Source: Isochrysis galbana (taxonomy: Eukaryota > Haptophyta > Isochrysidales > Isochrysidaceae). Taken from it: DNA of 64,000 bases. Shown piece by piece: positions 23,801 to 36,972 of the stretch. The first letter of the stretch is position 1, and every line of letters begins with the position of its first letter. The translations under genes were made by a program, and so were the position numbers. The DNA is taken from positions 7,246,230 to 7,310,229 of the forward strand of contig CM030932.1 of assembly GCA_018136815.1 (NCBI GenBank). The letters are read 5' to 3'. The notes beneath the pieces were generated by a model. It was not told where the DNA came from. It worked only from the letters and a program-made list of their open reading frames with translations, and made no database searches.

Positions 23801-26800
23801 TGGGTGGAATGGAGGAGGGGGCCGCGGTGGCAAAGGCGGCGTGGGCGGTGGCCATGGCGAGGGCGGCGGGCTGGGGGGGGTTGGAGACGGTGGCGGCGAG
23901 GGGGGAGGTGAACGTGGGGGGAGAGATGGCGATGGCGGCGGCGGCTCAACGGGCGGTGTCGCGGGAGGCGTCGATGGCGGAGGAGTCCATGGCGGAGGCG
24001 GCGATGTCGGTGGCGGCTGCGGCGGGGGCGCGGCAGGCGGCAAAGGAGGTGTGGAGGGGGGGGGGGGGGCTCGGGGTGGTGCCAATGGAGGTGGTGTGGA
24101 CGGTGGCGGCGATGGCGGCGGCGGCATGGGGGCTGCACCCGGCGGATGTGGCGATGGAGAAGGAGGCGGCGGCGTCGGGGGTTCTGCAGGCGGCGACGGA
24201 GGCGTCGGCGGCGGAGATGGGAGTGGGGGAACATGTGGTGGCAACCATGGGGGAATTGATGGGGATGGCGGAGGAGACTCAGGAGGAGATTTCGGTGCTT
24301 GGCCCGGAGCGTAGGGTGCAGGGGATGGTGGCGGCGGAGATGGCGGCGGCGGCTGGGGAGATGGTGGCAACGGAGCCTTTCCAGGAGGGTATGGTTGTGG
24401 TGACGGCGGAGGGGGAGACGGCGGGGGCAGAGTAGGAGGTGATGTAGGTCGTGGGTGCCTCGGAGGCGGGGAAGGTGGCAGGAAGGGAGGCGGTGGTGAG
24501 GGGGAAGGTGGAAGGGGGGAAGGTGGCGGCGTGGAAGGGAAGGGCGATGGCGCTGCAGGCGGGCGTAGTGGCGGCGGCGAGGCTGGAGGTTTTGACGGCT
24601 GAGGAGGAGTCGGCGGTGGCGGCATCGCGGGAGGACTGGATGGCGGTGGTGGAGCAACTGCACAGGTCACGCGCACACCGGCCCCGCCGGGGTTATTCTT
24701 GCTGCATTTGCCTGAAATGCCTCCAACGCAAGCCAAAGATGCGCAAGCGTCTGTGTTGTCCCCCACTGAGTAAACTTGGCCATTGGGGCACGTGCAGTCT
24801 CCGCCCCACGTGCCGACACCGGCAACGCCATGATCCACTTTATTTACAGTGCCGGGAGGGTATTGCGGCGGGGGAGCAGGCGACGGCGAGATCGGTGGAG
24901 GCATCGGTGGCGGAGTGCTTGGCGGGGGCGGGAATGGCGCACGCCCAGGTGGGTAAGGTGGTGACGAAGGCGGGGAAGGCGCTACCGGCGGAGGCATTGG
25001 CGGCGGAGGAGACGGGTCGGGCATCGCCGGCGGTGGAAAGGCCGGGGGCTGTGCCGGCGGCGACGGAGGCTCCGCAGGGGGAGATCTCGGTGGCGTACGC
25101 GGGGGGCTGGGAGGCGGTTTTTGTGGTGGCGCACTCGGTGGCGTCCGAGGTGCGGGAGGGGTAGGTGGCGACGGCGGGATGGCCGGTGGAGGCAAAGGGG
25201 GAGGCAGCTCGGGAGGAAGTGGACTCGGAGGGATCCATGGCGGCAGGCTAGGCGGCGGAGAAGGAGGTCGTTGTGGCGGTGGCCAAGGAGGGCTCGGCGG
25301 ACGGGGCGGGCTTGGAGGCGGCAGCGGAGGAGGCGTAGGAGGGGGAGAGGGCGGTGGCGGCAGCGGCGGTGGCGGAAGCGGTTTCAAGCCCGGAGGAAAT
25401 TTGCACACATCATGCCAAAGATTGGCATCCAAAGCAACGATCGCCCCCGGGAGTGGCAGCAGGATTCGGATTGGCTCTGAAGTATTTGCAATTTTCTTCT
25501 CATTCCCGAATTCGTCCGTCAAAACGATGGATGTAACGCCATCACCGGTTTCCGAGCTAACATTGTGCACATTCGTCTCGAATGCGGTGACTACGCTACC
25601 GATTGCTCCGCATGCATCCGCTACCGTGCTAGCGTCAGCCATCTGACGTCGTTTTCGACGACGATTTCTGCCCGTGTCGGAAAGTCGCCGGCGCCTGCTA
25701 GCTGATCGCTCGTTCTCATTGCATAGTGTGCCGCTAGACAGGCTGAACGAGGCCGGTGGCGTGTTGCCAGGGGTTGGTGCTCGCACAGACTGTCCCTCCA
25801 AAAGCGTCGGGTCGAGGACAATTTGCAAGGAAGTGGCGATGCCATTGCCTCCGTAGGTCTCGGGAACCTCTCCCGGCACAAGCGTCTTGAGCACTGCGTT
25901 CGACAGCTTCGCGGCAGACCCCGCAAGCTTTTCGGCTCTTTCTTGCTGAATAAAAGATTGCGTCACGATGGTGTTGTTACTCGAGGCCTTAAGCTGCAAC
26001 CGGCGGCGAGCGAAGCCGGCGGGCGTGTCTTGCGTTGTCTGGTTAACATCAATGGAGGTGTTTGATGCGTTGGACTTCTTGACGGCAAGCGCCGTAGCTG
26101 AGAGGAAGGAGCCCAAACCTTGCAGCATCACGCCAGGCGCGCCAGCCTGAAACTCGCCGGCCTGATGGGCTTTGTCTACTAGGGTTTCCAGCATGTTAGC
26201 GCCCGCCTGCTGTGCGTCCTCGCTGAGTTCACAAGGATTGCCTCCAAGCGCGCCAATCGCACTGCTGGACGCAAGTAGAGCGCCCGCATCAACGCTTTGC
26301 TGATCCCGTGATTCAGCGAGCGTGACGATGATGCTCGTCCTCAATGTAGAGCTTTGCTTCGCTTCCTCTCCATCATCAGGGCACGAAGCTTCACCGGCGT
26401 GGCCCTCGGAAAGCCGGCGCATCCGACGCCGAGAGCCGGCCTTGTTCAATTTGTTGCCAACCAAGCCTGCAAGTTGCATCATCGCATCGTTGTCGGCCTC
26501 AGCACGCAGCAACGCGAGCTGTTCGCTGAGCTGCTTCTCCCGGTCAGCATCAATATTACCGCCTTCCACCACGTCCAAATCGACCGAACCTACCGAAGTT
26601 GCGCCGAAGGCGTCCTGAACAATGCAGAACAAGGTCCAACTGCCCTCCTCAGGGTAGCCCCATAAGATACTATCCTGCATTGACCGTGATCCCATAGGGA
26701 CCATCGTGGCATTTTGCTCGCCGCGGCGTGCATAGCCGAAGCTATAGAGAAGCGGCTTGTCCGCATCATCATCGTTCCAATTCTTGGACAGAATCTCAAC

Positions 26801-29800
26801 TGTCGTCTCGAACTCGACAACAGGAACGTCTGAAGCCACAGCTACACAACTGCCGCCGAAGGGGGGCTCATTCATGATCACGGAGATAGAAGCGGATCCG
26901 GTCCGCTGCGCTACCGTTGCCGTCAGTGTCAGAGTGTACCGGCCGCCGGGCTGCAACAAGCCAGGCAGCAAAACCAAGTTGCTCTTCCGTGTCCCTGTAG
27001 TACTAGATGTCGACAAATCGAGCGTGTCATCGTCAATGGTCCAAGAATACTCCACTTGACTGGCGTTTGCCGATGCGCCAGGAAAATCCAGATTGAATCC
27101 CCCAAACAAAGCTAGCTTCTTGGAGGGGTTCTGCTTGAGATTAGCCAACGGCATTATGAAGACCTCGGGCAAGACGCCGGGGCTGACACTTATCTCAACG
27201 CTGGACTCGACGGCCTCACCATCAAGCTTGCTAACGACCACAGAGAACGAGTAGGCAAACTGCGCCGACAAGCTCCCCGAGTTTACCACCCACTCGCATT
27301 CATCCAAGGCAGGTGCGAGAAATGGACAGACCCCGAAGGATGTCTTGTTCGAGGCGAATGAGACCGCGCACGTCCAATTGTAGAGGAGCGTGGCGGTGGG
27401 GTCATCAGGATCGCTGAATGCATCGCCGCAAGCGTCGACGAGCAGTGGGCTGTCCTCTCCGACACTCCGATCCCCTCCTAAGATCGAGCCAGCAAGCGGT
27501 TCGTCAGCCAATGTGACGTCCACGGTCGTGTTGCCACACAAGTCCGTTCCCCGCATGCACCCCTGACAAACAAGTGTATACACAACCTTGGGGCTGAGAT
27601 ATGCCCCGAGGAACTCGAGATTTCGGCGCCTTCTCGACCCACCGGAAGCCTCGAGGAGGTCGATCGGCGGCATTCTCACACCACTTGAGCTGATGGCCTT
27701 GGCGTTGTCCCAAGCGTATTCGATTTGGGCATCTGCTCCCTCGAAGCAAGATGCTAGTTTCGCCGACGCCTGGAGTATGATCGAGCCGTCTGCCCGCACT
27801 CTTACCGTAGGCGGCGCTGCAATCCTGATCGTCGGGATCGGCGCCTCCGACCGTTTCACGGTCACTTCGAACGGAGGGCTCTCACTGCCAAGAAAGTTGC
27901 GCACGATGAGAGCGAATACGAAGGTTGTCCCGCCATTCAGTTCGTCCTTCAACGAAATTTTATCTATCCCAGAGCCTTGCGTAGGCGTCAACGTGGCATC
28001 GAGGATGGCTTGAATCTGGTAGTAGCGATCGCACCTCGTCGGATGCGCTACGAACTGGAATAGCAACGGCTTTGCGCCGCCTCCCGCACTACGAGACGCA
28101 TCTAATATGAGCGTCGTACCAAAACATGAGCTGATTTCGCTCGGTGCCTGGAGTAGCGCGACCGGTTGTATACACTCCTCGACTTCTGGCGTGGCAGCGA
28201 CATCGCACGGATAATCCACGTCCACCACAAAAGTGTGAGCAAGATTGCACAGATTCTCGTTCGCCGCTATTAAGGTGCAGCTACACGGGCTGCTACCGCA
28301 CTCCTGCGGGAAATTCCATGTCTTCGGCCACAAGACGCCTGCCTTCAATTTGATGGGGATCCCGGGAGCGGCGCTCGTATATTCCGTCAGAAATATAGTC
28401 ACCGTAACGTCGTCCTTCCACTGGCACAAAGGCTGAGCGGGGGCGGACCCGCGAAGCTGGGCGATCGTATCATCTTCTAGAATGATGCTGCACGGTGCTT
28501 GGCCATTCATGCCGCCGCGATTTGTCGGCTGCTCGTCGAATTGCACGATGATGCGATCCGCACTTGTCACGAAGTACACATCCACCAAGGCGGGGCTATG
28601 CAGGCCAAGGAATTCGAACCGAATCATGCCGGATTCGTCGTAGAAGGAGCGTGCATTCAGCGCGACCGAAACAGGCTGACCAAGGGAGTTGGCCTTACCC
28701 CAGGTCGTTGTACATACTGCGGTCTGATCATCCAAGTAAGAAGGAGGTTCGCTCTGCACCACATCCCCAAATTTGCATCGAAACAATGACCGCCGCAAGG
28801 AGGCATCGGCTGTCAGTGATCCAAAGCCAGCTCCGCGAAGGGTGACCTCCGTACCGCCAGTCGCCTCTCCTACCTTCGGGGAAATGGAGGAAAGGGTTGG
28901 TTGGGCGTAGAAAACGAGGGAGGCCTGATCTGAAGCGAAGGTTCCAGCGGCCCCGGCGTTTAGGCTCACACTAACGTCGACTGTTTGCGCGCTCCACACT
29001 GCCGGAATGTCACATCGGATGCGAGTGGTAGCTAAGAGCTTCGCCGAGACTAAGAGGCCGCCCACGCGGCAGACAACGCCAAAATCGGCAAAATTCAGTC
29101 CGTGCAACGTGATGGATGTCGCGATCTGTTCAGGCGCGCCGATCGGCTCGACCGAGAAGATTCGCACGAGGGAGAGATCATATTCAACGAAGCGAGGGTC
29201 TCCGTAGAGGGTCGGTTCCGGCGTGATACCATTGAGCTTGCATGACATTAGCCAGGTACCAGCTATGCCTAGACCAGGCGATGCGGTAATTATGTTGGTC
29301 GAGTTCACGGGCATGAGGGGCTTGGAGACGCGCACCGCGCCACCCGAGCCTTGCAGCTCGAAGTCGCACATCCCTCCCTCGAGAGCAGGGTCGGGGAAAC
29401 CTTCTCCCCGAACCACGATCGGTATTTCGTTGGATGCGGGAGCTCCCTTCTGATCAATGCTGCTGATTAGAGCATTGTATAAGGTAAAGCTCGTGCCCGA
29501 TGGCGCAAAGCATTGCCCATCGAGAGAGAGCTCGATCGGGTGAGCGCCACGAGCATAGCGGAAGGTATCCGGCAGCGGTGGTTTATCACATTGCACAGAA
29601 CGCCCACCATCGACCAGCCTGCCCCACGAGCCCACTCGGCCTGCAACTCGACAACGGATTGGCCCATATTGCAAGAAGCTGCCTCCAGTGAGAGTGAGGC
29701 TAGCTTGCAGATTGTAGGCCCCGCCTGCAGGAAATGCCGCTTCTGCTGTCAAGGTAGATACGTCGTAGACAACAAATTTGTCAAGTACGGACAAATCCCA

Positions 29801-30575
29801 AGTCCGAGCGACAAATAATGAGAGCGAGTGAGGTGACACGTCCGTAAAGCTCGGCGTCTCGCATGCAATGGTACCATCGCTCGTGACGTTTGCTGGAACG
29901 AGAGCCCTATCGCCGAATTTGCACTCGACACCCAACCCCATCTCAGTGAGTGCAGAAAACCCGGAGCCCATAATGGTGACAACACTGACACATCCGATCG
30001 ACGTCCCAGTGGGCGATGCTCCGTCGAGGGCTATGACGACGGCTTGGCTGTGATGGATGAGGTCGTACGAGAGCGAGGTGTACAAGCCATTGTGCGATCG
30101 GAAGTTATACTTGTAGCAAAGCGTTGCCACACCAGGGCGAACGAAGGTGAAGCGGGCACTCCCTGAAGAGACGATCTGGTTGGAAGCCGACGCCTGTGCG
30201 CCACAGGACGCTTCGTCCCCGGCTCCTGGCACCCATTTGACCCAGTCGCCGTCTTCAACGTTCTGTCCCGCAAACGCGAGTGTGACCGGCACGCCAACTA
30301 GCGCAAGTGCCACGAGGGGCGCATCTATGGTGCTCGGCGGGAGCAGTGGAGGGGATGATGGCGGCACTGGCGGTGTTGGTGGCGGCTTCGGGAGTGGAGA
30401 TGGCGGTGGCAGCGGCGGATGTGGTGGCGGTGACGGTGGTGGCGGGTCATATCCGCCCGGAGGTGCTGGGTTGAATGGGGGCGGTGGCGAGGGGGGGGGG
30501 GGCGTTGAGGGCTTGGGGCTAGGTGGAGGTTGCGGGGGCTCACTTGGCAGAGGCGGCGGCTGAGGGGGGGGGGGG
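20882..30575 (-). CDS. Polycystin-1-like receptor, C-terminal part (IPT/TIG, REJ, EGF, GPS, membrane domain); probably one gene with the next entry
   Basis: About 3230 codons end at a TAG at 20882-20884. The frame has no ATG near its 5' end and runs back into a 12-G run (30564-30575), where the upstream ORF crosses over. Order from the 5' end: polyproline; three or more IPT/TIG Ig-like folds (about residues 190-640); REJ-type region with NEPPFGGSC at about 1245; polyproline (1740-1920); a Cys module (1921-1985); polyproline (1985-2435); EGF-like CVHGVCSCADGFLGADC; then a GPS with CTFWD and CLCNHLTDFSVL (about 2480-2530). A first membrane helix (2574-2593) precedes a 450-residue cytoplasmic loop and about five further helices (3040-3230). 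YAMTFGEKKMQSFLLS and IIEPIEILLIV match the post-loop helices of polycystin-1. No PLAT domain or terminal TRP-like channel module is seen. A surface mechanosensor or adhesion receptor is inferred. Confidence 0.8.
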
Positions 30576-33500
30576 ATGGCGCGGCGGTGGTGTCCACGGT
30601 GGACTGAATGTCCCACGGCGCTGAAAAGGACTGCGCCATTCGCGAGGAGAGGTCCTCAACGAATTGCGTAGTTGAGATTATCCCAGTAATATCCTCGGCC
30701 TGAAGTGTAGCAGTTTGAGTGAGTGTAACCTTGACCCTGTAGACAGAGCTGCTGATCTTCCGAACTGAAATATCTGAGACTCCGAAAAGCAGTTCGCCAC
30801 AAGCGGATGCAATGCGACCAGACAAATCTTCGCCTCCTAGGCTTGTTGCGCGAGTCGTCGCTCCGCTACCGTCGCGACTCACTGAGAATGTCACGCGCTT
30901 CACAACTTGCCCACCGGGGGCAAGTGGAGGCGGTGGTGACGGTGGCGGCTTTGCAGGCGGAGGCAAGGACGGTGGTGAAGACGGCGGTGGCTTCGGTGGT
31001 TGAAATGGCGGGGGTGGCGATGGTGGGGGCGGCGAGGGACGGGGAGGGGAGGGCCGGGGTGGCGAGGGCGATGGAGGTAGAGCCGGGGGAGCGGCCGGCG
31101 GGAGAGACGGTGGCGGAGACGATGGCGGCGGCGGCGATGGTGGCGGCGGCGACGTTGGAGGTGGCGATGGCGGCGGCGATGGCGGCGGCGGCGATGGCGG
31201 CGGCGGCGATGGCGGCGGCGGCGATGGCGGCGGCGGCGCTGGCGGCGGCGGCGCTGGCGGCGGCGGCGATGGCGGCGGCGGTGAGGGCGGCGGCGGTGAG
31301 GGCGGCGGCGGTGAGGGCGGCGGCGGTGAGGGCGGCGGCGGCGAGGGCGGCGGCGGCGAGGGGGGCAGAGGCGAGGGCGGCGGTGGCGAGGGTGGCGAGG
31401 GTGGCGCAGGGGCTGGCGGTCGCATCGGCCGCGGCGGCATCAATGGAGGGCCGGGAGGCTGCGGTGGTTTGGGTGGAGGGCCAGGCGGCCTCGGAGGCGT
31501 CCGCGGAGCTGGCGGGGCTGGCGGTGAAGAGGGCTGTATGGTAGTCGGGTGCTGCCAGCAAATCCGCCAGCCGCGGCGGGGAACCGAGTAGTAGTCCGAC
31601 TTCCACGTGATGTTCCCGTCGACGGATGTGAGCCCGAATGTGGGCCCGGCCAGCTGGTTGCCGCAATACCTATTCGAATTGATGGTAAGATAGTCGTAAT
31701 CACAAGTCGGATGAGGGTTGACGTCGAACATGTCAACCACGAGAGGCCACGGTGGGATGTCGGTGATGAAACATCGTTCATTCAAGCTGTAACCCTGAAG
31801 TGATGGAAGGCCAAGTTGACCCAAGATGTTTGCATAATTGGAAGACATAATGCAGCCGCCGATGGGGGTGCCCTCGTATCGACACGGTCCTACAATACTA
31901 GGTTCGGGGAAGACCATGTCAACCAACTCCGGCCAATCTCCAACACAACATCCCGCGAAGTCCGGGATCTCCGCACAAGGCAAATGCGCGTCCGAGTAGT
32001 TGACGATGGAACTATTCATGTCCTCGCACATGATCGAATGGACCTCGTATCCGGCATTGATGCACTGTGACCCGAGAAGGTTCTTGTTGACACTTCCCCA
32101 ATTGACAGAATTGCCAAACTCTACTCCGGTTGAGGGGTCGACACATTTAGAGCCCACCATCTTATTTGAGAAGACGGGGGCATCAACCGATCCGCACATG
32201 TAGCAAGGCTGAGGTGAAGGCTGCGGTGACGGGTAGGGGGAGCCGTAGAGCGAACGCTGACCGCAGTCCGCACAGTCCGTGCCGAACTCGCACTCGCCGC
32301 TCACCGAGCCCTCGCCGCCGTCGTTGCACATCCCATCGGCAGCGAGCGCCGGCGCACCTATGCAGTCGTTCGTGCAAGCCCAGAGCGGGTCGGGCGAAGG
32401 CGACGGAGAGTACTCCGCCCCGCCGCAACAGCCGAGGTACCCAAACTGCGCAACGCAGTCCACATCAGCTGGCAGCGTGCCAGACTTGAGCAGATCGTCG
32501 ACGGAGCCACAACTGATTGCGACCGTCGTGTACCCGTTCGCGGTGCACGACTGGCCGTACACGTTGACATCCGCGTGCGGCCAGTAGACCGAGTTGCCAA
32601 CCTCGACGCCTGTGGTCGGGTCGATGCACGCCTCGCCGACAAAGAGCCCGTAGTCGACGATCCACTCGCCGTCGACGCACATCGAGCACGAGTTGGTCGA
32701 TGGTGACGGGTAGGGGGAGCCGAAGAGCGAACGCTGACCGCAGTCCGCACAGTCCGTGCCGAACTCGCACTCGCCGCTCACCGAGCCCTCGCCGCCGTCG
32801 TTGCACATCCCATCGGCAGCGAGCGCCGGCGCACCTATGCAGTCGTTTGTGCAAGCCCAGAGCGGGTCGGGCGAAGGCGACGGAGAGTACTCCGCCCCGC
32901 CGCAACAGCCGAGGTACCCAAACTGCGCGACGCAGTCCACATCAGCTGGCAGCGTGCCAGACTTGAGCAGATCGTCGACGGAGCCACAACTGATTGCGAC
33001 CGTCGTGTACCCGTTCGCGGTGCACGACTGGCCGTACACGTTGACATCCGCGTGCGGCCAGTAGACCGAGTTGCCAACCTCGACGCCCGTGGTCGGGTCG
33101 ATGCACGCCTCGCCGACAAAGAGCCCGTAGTCGACGATCCACTCGCCGTCGACGCACATCGAGCACGAGTTGGTCGATGGTGACGGGTAGGGGGAGCCGA
33201 AGAGCGAACGCTGACCGCAGTCCGCACAGTCCGTGCCGAACTCGCACTCGCCGCTCACCGAGCCCTCGCCGCCGTCGTTGCACATCCCATCGGCAGCGAG
33301 CGCCGGCGCACCTACGCAGTCGTTCGTGCAAGCCCAGAGCGGGTCGGGCGAAGGCGACGGAGAGTACTCCGCCCCGCCGCAACAGCCGAGGTACCCAAAC
33401 TGCGCGACGCAGTCCACGTCAGCTGGCAGCGTGCCAGACTTGAGCAGATCGTCGACGGAGCCACAACTGATTGCGACCGTCGTGTACCCGTTCGCGGTGC

Positions 33501-36243
33501 ACGACTGGCCGTACACGTTGACATCCGCGTGCGGCCAGTAGACCGAGTTGCCAACCTCGACGCCCGTGGTCGGGTCGATGCACGCCTCGCCGACAAAGAG
33601 CCCGTAGTCGACGATCCACTCGCCGTCGACGCACATCGAGCACGAGTTGGTCGATGGTGACGGGTAGGGGGAGCCGAAGAGCGAACGCTGACCGCAGTCC
33701 GCACAGTCCGTGCCGAACTCGCACTCGCCGCTCACCGAGCCCTCGCCGCCGTCGTTGCACATCCCATCGGCAGCGAGCGCCGGCGCACCTATGCAGTCGT
33801 TCGTGCAAGCCCAGAGCGGGTCGGGCGAAGGCGACGGAGAGTACTCCGCCCCGCCGCAACAGCCGAGGTACCCAAACTGCGCGACGCAGTCCACGTCAGC
33901 TGGCAGCGTGCCAGACTTGAGCAGATCGTCGACGGAGCCACAACTGATTGCGACCGTCGTGTACCCGTTCGCGGTGCACGACTGGCCGTACACGTTGACA
34001 TCCGCGTGCGGCCAGTAGACCGAGTTGCCAACCTCGACGCCCGTGGTCGGGTCGATGCACGCCTCGCCGACAAAGAGCCCGTAGTCGACGATCCACTCGC
34101 CGTCGACGCACATCGAGCACGAGTTGGTCGATGGTGACGGGTAGGGGGAGCCGAAGAGCGAACGCTGACCGCAGTCCGCACAGTCCGTGCCGAACTCGCA
34201 CTCGCCGCTCACCGAGCCCTCGCCGCCGTCGTTGCACATCCCATCGGCAGCGAGCGCCGGCGCACCTACGCAGTCGTTCGTGCAAGCCCAGAGCGGGTCG
34301 GGCGAAGGCGACGGAGAGTACTCCGCCCCGCCGCAACAGCCGAGGTACCCAAACTGCGCGACGCAGTCCACGTCAGCTGGCAGCGTGCCAGACTTGAGCA
34401 GATCGTCGACGGAGCCACAACTGATTGCGACCGTCGTGTACCCGTTCGCGGTGCACGACTGGCCGTACACGTTGACATCCGCGTGCGGCCAGTAGACCGA
34501 GTTGCCAACCTCGACGCCTGTGGTCGGGTCGATGCACGCCTCGCCGACAAAGAGCCCGTAGTCGACGATCCACTCGCCGTCGACGCACATCGAGCACGAG
34601 TTGGTCGATGGTGACGGGTAGGGGGAGCCGAAGAGCGAACGCTGACCGCAGTCCGCACAGTCCGTGCCGAACTCGCACTCGCCGCTCACCGAGCCCTCGC
34701 CGCCGTCGTTGCACATCCCATCGGCAGCGAGCGCCGGCGCACCTACGCAGTCGTTCGTGCAAGCCCAGAGCGGGTCGGGCGAAGGCGACGGAGAGTACCC
34801 CGCCCCGCCGCAACAGCCGAGGTACCCAAACTGCGCAACGCAGTCCACATCAGCTGGCAGCGTGCCAGACTTGAGCAGATCGTCGACGGAGCCACAACTG
34901 ATTGCGACCGTCGTGTACCCGTTCGCGGTGCACGACTGGCCGTACACGTTGACATCCGCGTGCGGCCAGTAGACCGAGTTGCCAACCTCGACGCCCGTGG
35001 TCGGGTCGATGCACGCCTCGCCGACAAAGAGCCCGTAGTCGACGATCCACTCGCCGTCGACGCACATCGAGCACGAGTTGGTCGATGGTGACGGGTAGGG
35101 GGAGCCGAAGAGCGAACGCTGACCGCAGTCCGCACAGTCCGTGCCGAACTCGCACTCGCCGCTCACCGAGCCCTCGCCGCCGTCGTTGCACATCCCATCG
35201 GCAGCGAGCGCCGGCGCACCTATGCAGTCGTTCGTGCAAGCCCAGAGCGGGTCGGGCGAAGGCGACGGAGAGTACTCCGCCCCGCCGCAACAGCCGAGGT
35301 ACCCAAACTGCGCAACGCAGTCCACATCAGCTGGCAGCGTGCCAGACTTGAGCAGATCGTCGACGGAGCCACAACTGATTGCGACCGTCGTGTACCCGTT
35401 CGCGGTGCACGACTGGCCGTACACGTTGACATCCGCGTGCGGCCAGTAGACCGAGTTGCCAACCTCGACGCCTGTGGTCGGGTCGATGCACGCCTCGCCG
35501 ACAAAGAGCCCGTAGTCGACGATCCACTCGCCGTCGACGCACATCGAGCACGAGTTGGTCGATGGTGACGGGTAGGGGGAGCCGAAGAGCGAACGCTGAC
35601 CGCAGTCCGCACAGTCCGTGCCGAACTCGCACTCGCCGCTCACCGAGCCCTCGCCGCCGTCGTTGCACATCCCATCGGCAGCGAGCGCCGGCGCACCTAT
35701 GCAGTCGTTCGTGCAAGCCCAGAGCGGGTCGGGCGAAGGCGACAGATCAGGCGACGGGGAGGCAGGAGCACAGCATCCAAGAGGACCTATTACTGCTCCA
35801 CAATCGTAGCCGCTTGGCACTGTTATGTCGTAGAGGAGCAGCTGTTCGAGTCGCGCGCATGTAATGGGTTCGTTCACGTCAAGCACACCAGTGCAACTGG
35901 AAGCATTCACGCTCAAGGTTGCTGAAGTCCATATGATTGAGTTACCGACCTCGACGCCATTTCTGAGGCAGTGGTCTCCAACGACTAAGTCGTGATTGAT
36001 GACCTCCTCATTCATCCCACAGAGGGAGCAGGTGTTGCCCTGCTGCTGGGCCTTTCGTCGCATTCGTAGCACATTAGCACCGAACCTATGTGAGGCGTCG
36101 TTGAGTCGCTCTGCTGCTGTGCCCGCCTCAGGCCCCGAGTCCGGCTGGGAACTTGGGAGGGTCGGCTGCCAGAGCGCGCCAAGCAACACGAGCAGTGCTG
36201 TGAGCGCAAGGAAGCCCGCGAGGCTGAGCGTGCGGAGTGGCAT
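30564..36243 (-). CDS. Secreted Cys-rich repeat / CUB-like / polyproline protein, N-terminal part of the polycystin-like giant
   Basis: The start is the ATG at 36241-36243, which opens a signal peptide (MPLRTLSLAGFLALTALLVL). A two-module unit is repeated. One module is CSMCVDGEWIVDYGLFVGEA... ending GCCGG; the other is an LNR-like knot (ACTNDCIGAPALAADGMCND, then FGTDCADCG). There are eight LNR-like knots and nine Cys modules, the first and last diverged. Next come a CUB-like domain (about 31830-31560; CDYDYLTINSNRYCG), an SPPPP-type polyproline stalk (31540-30920) and a folded segment of about 90 residues that begins QVVKRVTFSVSRDG. Polyproline stalks of this kind occur in algal wall and surface proteins. 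The frame then meets a 12-base C run (30564-30575 on the plus strand). Beyond it this frame turns into Arg/His-rich nonsense, while the other frame continues as polyproline, so one gene of about 5,100 codons is proposed. Confidence 0.8.
32223..35742. repeat. Tandem array of 477-bp coding repeats
   Basis: Seven complete 477-bp units plus a partial eighth are in register; the same landmark (gatggtgacgggtaggggga) recurs at about 32700, 33177, 33654, 34131, 34608, 35085 and 35562. Units differ at only a handful of positions, for example an Ile/Val switch after ACTNDC and cgcaac versus cgcgac. The unit length is exactly 159 codons, so copy number can change without a frameshift. Confidence 0.97.
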
Positions 36244-36938
36244 CGCTCCCCTTCTCTCCCCTCCTCTCCCCTCTCTCGCTCTCTCGTCTCCCTCTTTCTC
36301 TCTCACTCACTTACTCACTCACACACACTCTATCAGTCACTCACTCACTCACTCACTTACTCACTCTCCCTCCCTCCCTCCCTCCCTCCCTCTCTCCCTC
36401 CCTTCCTGCCCGCTTCTCCCCTTCCCTCCTCGCTCTGTGTGTGTGTGTGTGTGTGCACGCGTGAGCGTGTGAGTGAGGGAGTTGACGCGGGCCCAGGTGC
36501 ACAGTGAGCTGGCCAGGGCCGGAGTGTGCACCTTGCCCGCCAGCGCGCGTGGGAGGGGCGGGGAGGGGGCGGAGGGGACGGGGAGGGGGCGGGGGGAGCT
36601 TCCGCCTCGCGCGACACAGGAGAGGAGGCGGGGGAGGAAGGGAGGCGACTAGAGAGCACAAGAGAAGAAGAGAAAAAAAGAGGGAAGAGAGAGAAACAGA
36701 GGGAGCGGAACAAACAGAAGCAAGAAAGACTTCGTCGCCGGGGAGTGGGGTGTCTGTGTATTATTCCCTGTTTGGGGAACGAGTGGGGAAGCAGCTGGGT
36801 CTGCCTGACCACCGTATCTCTCTCTTTCTTACGGAGATTGGGGGAGAGATGGAACGGGTTCAAGGTTCCGATCTATGAAAACACAAGAGAGAGAGAGAGA
36901 GAGAGAGAGTGGGGTCAGGGAACAGACGGGGAAGAAAG

Positions 36939-36972
<34 letters not shown>

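Noticed and set aside
23304..25646. Gly-rich and Ala-rich plus-strand ORFs across the polyproline region
   Set aside because: Antisense shadows of SPPPP-type codons in the polycystin-like gene.
30807..31666. Ala-rich ORFs on both strands
   Set aside because: Shadow frames of the (GGCGGCGAT)n polyproline-coding tract.
32223..35742. CRISPR-like or satellite array
   Set aside because: Units are 477 bp, adjacent without spacers and keep a codon frame, so this is a coding tandem repeat.
32166..35864. Regularly repeated small ORFs of 88, 102, 130 and 146 codons
   Set aside because: Other-frame readings of the 477-bp coding repeat; the in-frame reading gives the ordered Cys/LNR modules.
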